Below, one piece after another: positions 24,530 through 33,756 of a stretch of DNA of 64,000 bases. The DNA comes from Melampsora larici-populina 98AG31. Its lineage: Eukaryota > Basidiomycota > Pucciniomycetes > Pucciniales > Melampsoraceae. Location of the stretch: NCBI RefSeq assembly GCF_000204055.1, contig NW_006768830.1:318634-382633 (forward strand), in the 5' to 3' direction. Each line of letters starts with the position of its first letter. Position 1 is the first letter of the stretch. The position numbers and the translations under genes were made by a program. Below the pieces are notes generated by a model that was given only the letters and a program-made list of their open reading frames with translations, had not been told where the DNA came from and made no database searches.

Positions 24530-25130
24530 AATCTCACTAGAGACTACGCGTCCGGAAGAGATATCTAGGTAAGATCTCTCGTCTTCCGTTTCTCTTCCCA
24601 TCCTGGAAAGAGAACCGTAAGCGCCTCTTGTCCCTTCTAGTGAAGATTCTCAATCTTTGCTTTCTCGCCTCTTCTCTTCTCTCTCAGCGCTCCGTTAGCT
24701 TTTTCAGACCCTGCTTGTCGCTGATAGCTCTCCCACCCACCCATGGGTCTGATGAGCTCTCTCCCCTCTCTCTGTCCCGCCTCTTACAGTCAGACGTCTG
24801 ACTGAGCTTCCTCCTTCCTACCAGGGAACACATGTTGCGTTTGATGTGATCAAAGCAAAAAAGTTCACCTGTGGAGGTTGCTGAAGGCGCTAGGGTTTTC
24901 ACCCGCAGCCAGCAAGCCTCACCTCAAAGGATACCTTTGAGGCAAGTCTTGCGAAGGCACTACCATCCTAGTGTGATGGAGAGATGTTTTACACCTGAGT
25001 GTAAAACACGTCCAGTGAATTGGACACGCCCAATTCACTGGCTTCCCTTTTCTTCCTCCCAGAAGAAGCTTCGAGAGCAAGTGGATAGTACTGGTAAGAG
25101 GATACAAGGTTTTCCTTGAATCCACTATCA
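24530..25130. repeat. cluster of perfect hairpins
   Basis: Several separate inverted repeats follow one another. They are CGGAAGA / TCTTCCG (about 24552-24589); TCAGACCC / GGGTCTGA (about 24704-24751); an 18-bp palindrome CAGTCAGACGTCTGACTG at 24787-24804; CCTCAAAGG / CCTTTGAGG at 24922-24942; TGTTTTACAC / GTGTAAAACA at 24985-25008; a 12-bp stem CCAGTGAATTGG / CCAATTCACTGG at 25012-25041; and GTGGAT / ATCCAC at 25081-25125. No protein domain is seen. Confidence 0.75.
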
Positions 25131-25254
25131 AGCTCACCTGCCTCCACCATTAGGGGGTTTCAAGTCAAAACTTTTACAGTATCTTGCAGTCCAACAAGTT
25201 GTCCAATAGGCCATTTCAAGCTTTTTTGTTGTTTGCATATTTTTGTAACATTAA

Positions 25255-25633
25255 GGGCCCGTTCAGCTGGATTTCAAAAAAATCGTTACACAAAAACGAT
25301 TTTTCAATCTGCCCCTTTTTCAAGGGGCGGATTGTAAAACATGAAATTTGGGTTTTTTGGTTACCAAACAGTTGACCAAGTAGGTCAACAAAAGATCAAA
25401 ATGGAGGGGCAAATGAGGCCAAAAACTCTTTTTGGTCTCAAAAACAGCCTCAGGGCTGTTTTTCAAAATTGAAGATTTTTTGATCAAAAACCGTATTTGA
25501 TTTTGATCAAAGACTGTTGCCAAATGCTGGTCTTTTTGTCAAAAACCAAAAACCGTACTTGGCCAAATACGGTTTCTGGCTTTGGTGGAGTATTTGGCCA
25601 AAAACCGTATTTGGTTTCCAGCCAAATGGGCCC
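25255..25633. mobile_element. PIF/Harbinger-type MITE, TSD TAA
   Basis: The left end is GGGCCCGTTCAGCTGGA and the right end, on the minus strand, GGGCCCATTTGGCTGGA. TAA flanks both sides (25252-25254 and 25634-25636). The 379-bp interior is AT-rich with internal inverted stretches (CCGTATTTG and relatives) and no ORF. The 3-bp TAA duplication points to PIF/Harbinger. Confidence 0.75.
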
Positions 25634-25711
25634 TAAGTTTTTTGTAAAAAAAATCTGTGTAAAACCAACATATCTTTAATTCAGGAGTCTAGACACCTAA
25701 TTTTACAACAA

Positions 25712-27137
25712 ATGTCAGCCTGAGTCTTCCAATAGTTGTTACGTGGGAGAATAAGGTTGATATGATTACTCACAAAAGTATTTACTCTAAGAAATTTGGT
25801 AGTTCAGACTAACAAATTCAAATAATAAAGGCTTTAGATTCTTGGTGAGCAAAGTTGAAAAAGTAAAGTATAGTCGTTAGCTATAACTTGTCTAAGGTAC
25901 AGAATTTGGATACCGCTGCCAGTTTAGATATATAGTGCACTCACTATATAAATCTTCTGAAATGAACACGGGATTCGTGGTTATGTAACAGGCTTGCTTC
26001 AGCGGTGGTTTGATAATAGTTTATCAAAAACGAAGTGTAGGTTGGAAGTACACGTCAGTCAATTAGAACTACCTAAATGATCTGTAACGTTTTCTAGCAA
26101 CCTTAACGATAAAGTGAAAAGAGGAGAAATATAGATCTTATTCGGTCGATGAGAAGTTAAAAGATAAAAAGGTCCTTCCTCTTTAAAGAAGGAGTATCTA
26201 ACTGTTTAGCTAACTGATCTAAGAGTGAATAAGAAAAAAGGGAGAAAGGTGGAATTGGTTTTATTCTAGGAAAGTAGAAGCTTTCGTAAAGAAATAAAGT
26301 TTTGTGTTTAAAAGATTTGTGTGGTGTTATGGATAAAAGATGTCGTTTGTTCCTTGTTGGAGAGAGTGGTTGATATTTAACGGAAAATTCCTTTGGAATC
26401 ATTCGTACTTAGTTACTCTCTTTTCTTCTTTCATTAAGGGTCCAGGTAGTTTCTTGGTTGGCTGGTTTCCTGTTATCGTGCTTTCAACTCAAGATGTGCT
26501 CCGGCGGGTATCCGGCGGCTTCAGGCCATTCCGACGACCGAACCGACGGATATTTTGTTTTATCCGCACCGATCGGATAAAATCCAATCGGTTTTTTTTC
26601 TAAAAACCCCTCGTCCGACACTCGAGCCGATACACCGGATACGCCGGATTTCCGCCGGATAGCCGGAGTATCCGGTGTATATCCGGCGTTATTTTTCCCT
26701 CCCCTCATTCCGAATACCGAACCGGCCGGATTACCCGGCCACCGGACAATCTTGAAGGCCTTTCCGGCATCCGGATCCGCCGGAGCATCCGACGGATATC
26801 CGGCCAGAACCCGGGTCCGGGTCTCATCTTGAGTTTCAACTGGCCTAGCCTGGATTGTATTCTTAGACCCTAGTTTGGTCAGGGACGACATGTTAGTTGT
26901 TGTATCATTTTTATTAAGGAACCGTAGTTGGTTTCTTAATACTTATTTTATATTTTGAAATTAACTTGTTAAGTAATACACTCTTGAAACTCGAGTGATA
27001 GAGGTGTGGGTTTTAGTATGTGTCTTTTATGGTTTTATGTTTGTAAGTACTGATTGTATTTGCAAAAGTGAGCTATGGGGTTGTTCTGTTGTCTCTACCA
27101 TGGAGGTTCTGCTCTGCAGAACCTCTCGCGGTTGACA
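25712..27137 (-). repeat. 3' LTR of the gypsy element (with inserted MITE)
   Basis: This is 1426 bp, against 1073 bp for the other LTR; the extra length is the insertion at 26490-26833 plus its 8-bp target duplication. Ends TGTCA...TGACA. Confidence 0.9.
26490..26833. mobile_element. CCGGAT-rich MITE inserted in one LTR
   Basis: Present in the left LTR only. The other LTR has the uninterrupted site with a single TTTCAACT, while here TTTCAACT occurs on both sides (26482-26489 and 26834-26841). The ends pair as CTCAAGATG and CATCTTGAG. The 344-bp interior is GC-rich and packed with ATCCGG / CCGGAT motifs in both orientations. The 8-bp duplication suggests a hAT-type MITE. An open frame across it (26484-26891, minus) is low-complexity and not taken as a gene. 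Confidence 0.85.
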
Positions 27138-27170
27138 CTCTCCGGGGTCGGAAAAAAAGAAAAGGTCTTT

Positions 27171-28673
27171 CTAAGAGGTTTTCTTTTCTATTCTAAACCT
27201 GCGTAGTACTTGTGCTGCGTTTGTTATTTTATTTTCTGGCAGCCATTCGTCTAGATCGGAAGTTTTATCTTTGTACCTTACTAGGTATAGCCTGATTTCT
27301 TTTCCCAATATTTTAACTCTCTTCTGTTCAAGCACTTTATGAACTATTTTTGGAGCGTTGTCATCGAAGGGGACAGCTTCTTCTGCTGATTTCCTATTAG
27401 GGAATTTATCTTTTTCAGCTTCTTTAAAATGTTTTAATAACGAGACTGGAAACGTGGGATGTTTCCTTGCAAAGTCTCCTGTTAGTAATACTTCTACTGC
27501 ATTGGGGCCATGGAGTTTCACGACTGTGAATGGTCCTACAAACGAGTCTTTTAATTTCCTAGGTCCTTGTATGCTATTGAAATTTACTGTAGACACTAGT
27601 ACTTTGTCTCCTACAACAAATTCTGGCTCTTTGTGCGATTTGTCCCATTGTTCCTTGTTATACTTAGTTGCTTCTTCAATGCAGTTCTTGGCAAACGTTC
27701 TCGCTTTGGTCAACATGTCGTGGAAATTTAAAGAAGTTGGATGGATATGGATTGTTTTGTCCTTAATCATATCTTTTGGGGTCCGCGGGTTATATCCCCT
27801 TTCTAATTCGAACGGAGTCTTTCCCGTGACGCTATGCAAACTAGTATTATACGCTAGTTCTAGGGCTGGCAGGAGGGTTTTCCAATCGTGTGCAAACCCT
27901 TCCTTATCTTTAAAAGATAGCCCAAAGGCGCAATATCGCCTGAGCATGTCCTTGAATGTTTGTATCATTCGTTCTGCTAACCCGTCCGTTTGTGGATGGT
28001 ATGCGGTCGACATCGCAAGTGTGGTACCCATCAGTCTTGTCAGTCCTTTCCAAAACTCTGATGTGAATTTCGGGTCGCGGTCACTGATAATAACTCTCGG
28101 CAATCCACCATCGGTGATAATATATTGCCAAAACAGAAGTGCTGTTCCCATGGCGTCTATCTCTTTGTGACATGGAATGAATCTAGTTCGTCTGGAAAAT
28201 CGGTCCACTACCACTAGGACGCTGTTAACGCTGTCATCTCCAGCTGGTGGCAAGCCAGTCACGAAGTCCATATTGATGACTTCCCAGGGAAATTTCGGTT
28301 CTTCTATTCGTTGTAGTAGACCAAACCGTTTCCCAGTTTGTTTATTTGCCTTTTGACATCTCTCGCAAGACGCAACATACTGTTGGGCATCTTGTTGCCA
28401 TCCTGGCCACCATGCCGTTGTACTGAGTCGTTCCAACACTCTATCCTCGCTCAAATGCCCCGACATAAAATCGTCATGGCAGACGGCAAGGATTTTCTCG
28501 ATGTCAAGTTTATCGCATACTACTAGGACATTCGTATGCTTCTCTTTGTGGTATAGTAAACCCAAAATCAGAGAGAACTTACCCTCCTGGAATGGTTCTT
28601 TCCATTCTTTCTCTAGTATGCTTACTAGCGCGGCATCTTTCTGTTCCGATCCTAAAATTTTAATTAGGGTCAT
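27171..28673 (-). CDS. gypsy integrase with chromodomain (C-terminal part of pol)
   Basis: This 500-codon frame carries a zinc-binding HHCC module (H66, H73, C103, C106 in HDDFMSGH and ASCERCQKAN). The integrase catalytic core follows with D136 (NMDFVTG), D198 (SDRDPKF) and E234 (TDGLAERM), and then a GKTPFELERGYNPRTP block. A chromodomain is near the C-terminus (VLEQKRVKILGKEIRLYLV, then KDKTSDLDEWLPENKI). The integrase joins element cDNA to host DNA; chromodomains in such elements usually steer insertion towards particular chromatin. The frame is the same as the RT frame upstream and is separated from it by one TGA, so the two were once a single pol. All catalytic residues are present. Confidence 0.9.
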   Translation of the reverse strand: MTLIKILGSEQKDAALVSILEKEWKEPFQEGKFSLILGLLYHKEKHTNVLVVCDKLDIEKILAVCHDDFMSGHLSEDRVLERLSTTAWWPGWQQDAQQYVASCERCQKANKQTGKRFGLLQRIEEPKFPWEVINMDFVTGLPPAGDDSVNSVLVVVDRFSRRTRFIPCHKEIDAMGTALLFWQYIITDGGLPRVIISDRDPKFTSEFWKGLTRLMGTTLAMSTAYHPQTDGLAERMIQTFKDMLRRYCAFGLSFKDKEGFAHDWKTLLPALELAYNTSLHSVTGKTPFELERGYNPRTPKDMIKDKTIHIHPTSLNFHDMLTKARTFAKNCIEEATKYNKEQWDKSHKEPEFVVGDKVLVSTVNFNSIQGPRKLKDSFVGPFTVVKLHGPNAVEVLLTGDFARKHPTFPVSLLKHFKEAEKDKFPNRKSAEEAVPFDDNAPKIVHKVLEQKRVKILGKEIRLYLVRYKDKTSDLDEWLPENKITNAAQVLRRFRIEKKTS

Positions 28674-28685
28674 TGTGTTAGAATT

Positions 28686-31600
28686 TCAAGAGTAGCTTTC
28701 TTCGATAATGGCGAAGAACTCTTCTGATAATTCGCATAGACTGATGCCCATGATCGGCATGTCGCGTTCTTCGTCTTCAGCTTCCCAGGCTGGGTTATTG
28801 CTATTATTTGGCATTGCCATCCGACTTAGTGCGTCAGCGTTGCTGTGAAGCACTCCCGGCATGTGAGTTATCGTCATGTACGATTTGTACTCTTGTATGG
28901 CCATCTGCCATTGGAGCATGTGCCTAGTCGGTGTCTTGGTATTTAGTAACGATTTGATAGCTTGGCAGTCCGTAATCACCTCGAAATATATGCCGTCTAA
29001 GTAATAATGTAACTTATTCAAGGCCCACACTAGTGCTAAGCACTCTAACTGAGGTGCGCCATACTTTTTCTCGCTTTCTTCAAGCTGACGGGAAATGAAA
29101 CATACTGGTCCATTTACTAGTTTGTTGTTTATTACTTGTTTCTGATGTAATGCGGCACCAAGCCCCAAGAAGCTAGCATCTACATACAATATGAATGGCT
29201 TACTAAAATCAGGTTGTAGCAGGCATGGTGCCGTTGTCAGCAGTGTTTTGACTTTATTCCATGCTGTGGCCCGTTCCGTAGTGATCTGAAATTCTACTCC
29301 TTTCTTCAGTAAGTAGTATAATGGAAATGTAACTTTAGCGTAATTTTCGAGATACATTCTATAATAGCTAGAAAACCCGAGGAAGCTTTGTATTTCCTTC
29401 ACTGTTTTTGGTAGTGGTCGGTGAATGACCGCTGCAACCTTGTTTTGGTCTATTGCTAAAGTAAGGCCTGATACTATATGACCGAGTGCTTTAACTTCAT
29501 GGAATCCAAACTTGCATTTATCTAAAGACACTGTTGCGCCTAATACTGTGAGTTTCTTTAACAGGGAATGTAATGTGGCTAGATGCTCTTCCCATGACTC
29601 ATGGAAGACGATGATATTGTCAATATATACTATGACGTGTCCGCCTCGTAATTCTTTGTAAAACTCAGTGTCCATCATTTTTTGGAAGAAAGCCGGTGCG
29701 TTTTTAATGCCAAAAGGCATTCTTTGATATTCGAATATTCCCAAGTGGCAAATAATTCGTAGGAACTTCCTACTTTCTAAAGCTACAATGTTCTGGTGAA
29801 ACCCCTTCATCATGTCCATAGTAGTGATGTAGAGTGATTTCCCCAGATTCGTTATAACTTGCTCTATTCTGGGCATTGGATACCAATCTGGCACTGTGTA
29901 AGCATTGAGGGCACGGAAGTCCCCACACACCCGTGACTTCCCACCGTGCCAGGAGACCACGCAAGGTGTGGTTATCTCTACATCCTCGTTTTGTTGAACT
30001 TTTCTTAAAATTCCCAACCGAAGTAACTCTGCGATGTGAATCTCTAGTTCAGCACGATTCCTTGGACTAGCTGGATAGGCCGCCTTCCTGAGAATGGGCG
30101 GATAGGGTTTATCTACTGTAAGTTGTATTTCAACTTCATACTTATTGATTTTCCCAATTTTTGTCTTTCCCAAGCCAAAACCATCTTGATATACTTGTAC
30201 CAATGTATGGATTTCGTCTGTTTGTTTCTTATCTAGGTTGGGGCCGGTGCAGATTCGTCTCAATGTGTCGTCTGGCAGTTGAGCATTCGTAGGACATGTC
30301 TCTGCTAAAATGGATAAAACTCGTTTGTGGTTCAAAAGCGCGAATTTTTTCTTTTTATTCTCGTTACCTATTGTGAAATACTTCTCACGAGTATGCATAA
30401 TATCGATGCCGTATAACGATAGGAAATCGTCTCCCAAAATGAAGTATTCTGGGGTAGCGTTCCTCATAACAACAAATTCTGGTCTAATGCGCACTGATCC
30501 CTCGGTGTGTGGGAATATCATAGGGACTTCTAGGACCCCTATCGATTCCAGTGTTTCTCCGCATCCTCGAAATGTGGTGTTACTTTTAGGCAACATGTCA
30601 TGCCTCCATGATGGCAATATACGGTCGAGGAATCTCTCCCCTACTGCCGAGCACGATGCTCCACTATCCAGGAGGCACCTGAACTCTCGGTTGTTGACTA
30701 TCACCGTTGTCATGCTATGCTGTCCTGTCAGATGAGCCTTCCCTGTGGCGGGTCTGGTCTTCATCTGCCTGGCGTCGCTGACCTGTGTTCCTTTCAATCC
30801 ATTGTGCCAGTGTTGTGGAATTTCTGCTAATGCTTGTAGGTGCGCTATGTCTAAATCCTCGTGGCAGGATTCAATTGCCCGTACTTTTATCTCATCAATA
30901 GCTCTCCCTGTCACGTTTGTCTCGTGTATAGGTATGAAAACTGAATCCGTTCCATGGATCCTTAATTCAATATTATCATTATACGCGATGCTCATGCCGT
31001 ATAGGTGCATCATATTGGCTCCTAGTATGACTTCAACATGATTGGCATCCAATATCACGACGAAATCTATCATAAGTATACATGGATTCGTCTCATGTAG
31101 GAAATGTATAGGTAGAGTTATCTCTCCCAGCGCTCTCATTTTTCCTGAGGCACTGAAATATTTCCTATTATAATTCGGTAGTTGCATATCTTTCTTCCAG
31201 TAAGGCCAGATTTTATCTAAAATTCTCGGCGTCACCAAAGAATTGCACGCACCTGTATCAATAAGCATGTTCAGCTTCCAACTATTACACATAGTAATGA
31301 GAAATGGGCTCCCCAGTTTCTTTACTACGTTTCGTCTGTCAATGAAAACTGGTCGGTTTATCGTAGTTTCCTCCAAACAAGAGATGTCTAAAACCTGGAA
31401 TGTTTCCTCAAGATTTGAGATGTCCGCTGTGTAAGATGATTCTTCTTGCACGGCTCTATAATCGCCGTTATCGCACAATGAATCATTGTCATCATGGAAT
31501 ATGAGCTCTAGCTCTTCCTCTGTAGGGGAACATGGGTCTGGATCTACTTCTTCCTCGAGCATATTGATCCCTTTGCTCTTCCTTCTGCAAGCACGGAAAT

Positions 31601-32555
31601 CATGTCCTCCTTCAGTGCTCCCGCAAGTATCGCACTTGCCCGGTACACGTGTCACTGTCGCTTTCACGGCTGTTGGTTTGGTTGCCGTGTTACTTCCACT
31701 GGTCGCCTGCGTTTTCCATTCTTGGTTAGGCTTATTCATAAGTTTTTCTCTACCAATTGTAGTTCTCCTAACTACTTCTCCGAAAACCTTAGAGAAGTAA
31801 ACAAAATCAATATTGGAACCTAACCTGCTGCGAACAGCGTGATCCAGGTTTCCCGAGCATTGATCTAACATTTTGTCTATGACCTGTTCCTCTGTGGCTG
31901 TAGGTTGTGCTGCTTGCAATCTACGCCGTTGTTTGACAAGCCATGTCATAGTATCAGTATTTATCCTAGGGTTAAAGCGGTCATTGTCAAACGAAGTCTG
32001 CATGTGACGTCTCCACTCCCTAGTGCCGAATTGCTCGCAGATATGCACTTTCCATTCATCCCAAGTGAAGTCTTTCTCTTTTCGTTTCTGCAAGAACCAG
32101 AGCTCTGCAATTCCTGTGAACGCTAAACCTAGTCTCGATGTAATTAGCGGATCTGGGACATGCATAGTCTTCTTAATATTGTCCACCCATTCGATGAAGG
32201 TTACATGGTCATATTCGCCTGAGCCACTGAACTTCGGCCAGTCTTTTGCTTGTGGGATCTCTTTTTTGAGCAGATTGAACATTTCCATCGAATTGTCTTG
32301 TCTGTCTTCCGACTTAACTGTCACTTCCCTAGCTTTTCCTTTCGTCTCTTGTCCGCGAGTCTCTATTTGCGGTGACCATATTTCTTCATTATCTGCAGAT
32401 GTTCTTTGGTGGAGCATGGTGTCTGCCCTTCTAGGTGAGGGCTCTCTCTCGTGCTGTTCGTGCATCGAGTGTTCCTTCGTTTCTCTCATATGAGGAGGTG
32501 GATCATGAGTGATCGTTGCTGGGGTTACGCTAATAGCTCTAGGAGTAGCATCCTT
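28686..32555 (-). CDS. gypsy gag capsid-protease-RT-RNase H, 5' end in assembly gap
   Basis: The frame is open from the gap edge (32555); the first Met is at 32489 (1267 codons from there). From that Met: a capsid-like region at about residues 75-255 (KDWPKFSGSGEYDHVTFIEW, FTWDEWKVHICEQFG), a variant zinc knuckle (CDTCGSTEGGHDFRAC), one retropepsin domain with MLIDTGACNSLV (D at about 411), a second with CLLDSGASCSAV (D at about 608), then RT (TTMDMMKGFHQN, YQRMPFGIKNAPAFFQ) and RNase H (ILYVDASFLGLGAAL, YGAPQLECLALVWAL, VITDCQAI, HSNADALSR). The RT box reads YIDN instead of Y-x-D-D, with Asn encoded at 29616-29618. The frame ends at a TGA (28686-28688), but the same frame continues into integrase. 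Two tandem protease domains in one polyprotein are unusual. Confidence 0.88.
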   Translation of the reverse strand, partial: KDATPRAISVTPATITHDPPPHMRETKEHSMHEQHEREPSPRRADTMLHQRTSADNEEIWSPQIETRGQETKGKAREVTVKSEDRQDNSMEMFNLLKKEIPQAKDWPKFSGSGEYDHVTFIEWVDNIKKTMHVPDPLITSRLGLAFTGIAELWFLQKRKEKDFTWDEWKVHICEQFGTREWRRHMQTSFDNDRFNPRINTDTMTWLVKQRRRLQAAQPTATEEQVIDKMLDQCSGNLDHAVRSRLGSNIDFVYFSKVFGEVVRRTTIGREKLMNKPNQEWKTQATSGSNTATKPTAVKATVTRVPGKCDTCGSTEGGHDFRACRRKSKGINMLEEEVDPDPCSPTEEELELIFHDDNDSLCDNGDYRAVQEESSYTADISNLEETFQVLDISCLEETTINRPVFIDRRNVVKKLGSPFLITMCNSWKLNMLIDTGACNSLVTPRILDKIWPYWKKDMQLPNYNRKYFSASGKMRALGEITLPIHFLHETNPCILMIDFVVILDANHVEVILGANMMHLYGMSIAYNDNIELRIHGTDSVFIPIHETNVTGRAIDEIKVRAIESCHEDLDIAHLQALAEIPQHWHNGLKGTQVSDARQMKTRPATGKAHLTGQHSMTTVIVNNREFRCLLDSGASCSAVGERFLDRILPSWRHDMLPKSNTTFRGCGETLESIGVLEVPMIFPHTEGSVRIRPEFVVMRNATPEYFILGDDFLSLYGIDIMHTREKYFTIGNENKKKKFALLNHKRVLSILAETCPTNAQLPDDTLRRICTGPNLDKKQTDEIHTLVQVYQDGFGLGKTKIGKINKYEVEIQLTVDKPYPPILRKAAYPASPRNRAELEIHIAELLRLGILRKVQQNEDVEITTPCVVSWHGGKSRVCGDFRALNAYTVPDWYPMPRIEQVITNLGKSLYITTMDMMKGFHQNIVALESRKFLRIICHLGIFEYQRMPFGIKNAPAFFQKMMDTEFYKELRGGHVIVYIDNIIVFHESWEEHLATLHSLLKKLTVLGATVSLDKCKFGFHEVKALGHIVSGLTLAIDQNKVAAVIHRPLPKTVKEIQSFLGFSSYYRMYLENYAKVTFPLYYLLKKGVEFQITTERATAWNKVKTLLTTAPCLLQPDFSKPFILYVDASFLGLGAALHQKQVINNKLVNGPVCFISRQLEESEKKYGAPQLECLALVWALNKLHYYLDGIYFEVITDCQAIKSLLNTKTPTRHMLQWQMAIQEYKSYMTITHMPGVLHSNADALSRMAMPNNSNNPAWEAEDEERDMPIMGISLCELSEEFFAIIEESYS

Positions 32556-32655
32556 NNNNNNNNNNNNNNNNNNNNNNNNNNNNNNNNNNNNNNNNNNNNN
32601 NNNNNNNNNNNNNNNNNNNNNNNNNNNNNNNNNNNNNNNNNNNNNNNNNNNNNNN
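32556..32655. other. 100-N assembly gap
   Basis: Exactly 100 N inside the gypsy gag region, a common placeholder for a gap of unknown length. The join between the N-terminal ORF (ending at 32707) and the capsid frame cannot be read. Confidence 0.99.
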
Positions 32656-32706
32656 AAAGGGCCATGCCCCTTCCCTCCAAACGGCAGGCAGCTTCATTGC
32701 TGCAGG

Positions 32707-33726
32707 TCACTCTAGACGATCCTCTGCTGGGAGTGTAGCTACGTTTGTTTCTCTAATAGTGTCATTTGTGGCTCTCATATTATTATTCAGAGCATGGACT
32801 ATTTTGTTTGTCTCTCTCGTGTGCTCACTAAGGTGTTTAGTATGTTCACTGATCATCTTATTTCGCGTTTCCGCTAAATCTTGTCCGATGTCATCTCTCA
32901 CCTGGTTAACCCACTTTTGCAGTTCTCCCTGTGAATCCTTATCGTTTTCGGACAATTTCTGAACCATTCCTCCTATCTGATTCAAGACTTTCACCTGATC
33001 ATTGATATTCGCCACCAAATTCATTATAGCTTTCTGAACGGACTTAATTTTTCTCACTGGATTACTAGTTTTAACGAGTGACTCAATAGTTCGTATTTCA
33101 TTTAACAACTTATCATTATTAAGTACAATGGGGTCCAGGTACAGCTTCAAATGATGGAACATCGGGTTTATTAACTCCCGATCTAAAGGCAACACAGTCA
33201 GATCTAACTCCTCGCTGCTATCCCTGCCTCCCTGAGCAACTGAAGGGTAAGCTCCCCTTGAGTCATGGTCGGGAGTGGCTGATGCCTGGCGCCTTTTCTC
33301 TGATTTGGGATCAGTTGGTGTCCTGCTGTTTGATGCTTGCCCTTCTTCCTTATCTCGAAGGTATTCCAATCCCAGATCGCTGGATTCCATTGGTTCGTTC
33401 TGTTCATTAAATACTTGTAACCCATCATTTTGGAGAGTGCTCGGTGGGAGACTTTGCCTTTGATGGTCGCCTTTTTGAAAGCTTGGCGATCTTGCTGATC
33501 TTTCGCTGCCTCCCATACTTTGTAGTTCTCTGCATGTTGCAGGAGCAGATCCGTCTCCTCCGCTGAAAGGTCTCGTCTGGGGCCGTTTGCTGGTGGTGGT
33601 GGACGTGCTTTGCCTTCTGACGCTGTCTGCTGGTTGTTCATTCCGTCGATGATCATCGCTGACATTCGTTGTTGATCCTGCAACACTGGATGCTCTTGAG
33701 GAGCTACCTCTGGTGATAGGTGCCAT
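32707..33726 (-). CDS. N-terminal gag-like ORF of the gypsy element
   Basis: A frame of 339 codons. The first ~165 residues are Ser/Arg/Gln-rich and probably disordered. The second half is helical and charged with likely coiled coils (NDKLLNEIRTIESLVKTS, VQKLSENDKDSQGELQKWV, HTKHLSEHTRETNKIVHAL). No zinc knuckle or capsid motif is visible; those lie beyond the gap, so this is probably the N-terminal part of gag or a separate structural ORF. Its 3' end lies close to the gap, so the apparent stop may be real or an assembly artefact. Confidence 0.6.
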   Translation of the reverse strand: MAPITRGSSSRASSVAGSTTNVSDDHRRNEQPADSVRRQSTSTTTSKRPQTRPFSGGDGSAPATCRELQSMGGSERSARSPSFQKGDHQRQSLPPSTLQNDGLQVFNEQNEPMESSDLGLEYLRDKEEGQASNSRTPTDPKSEKRRQASATPDHDSRGAYPSVAQGGRDSSEELDLTVLPLDRELINPMFHHLKLYLDPIVLNNDKLLNEIRTIESLVKTSNPVRKIKSVQKAIMNLVANINDQVKVLNQIGGMVQKLSENDKDSQGELQKWVNQVRDDIGQDLAETRNKMISEHTKHLSEHTRETNKIVHALNNNMRATNDTIRETNVATLPAEDRLE

Positions 33727-33756
33727 TAAGTAAGTACACAGGAAAAAGATTCTTCG

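Noticed and set aside
26484..26891. 135-codon minus-strand open frame
   Set aside because: It spans the CCGGAT-rich MITE and LTR sequence and is low-complexity from repeated motifs; the insertion explains it better than a gene.
27358..28170. 270-codon plus-strand open frame
   Set aside because: It lies wholly antisense to the integrase ORF, which has clear catalytic motifs; it is a shadow frame.
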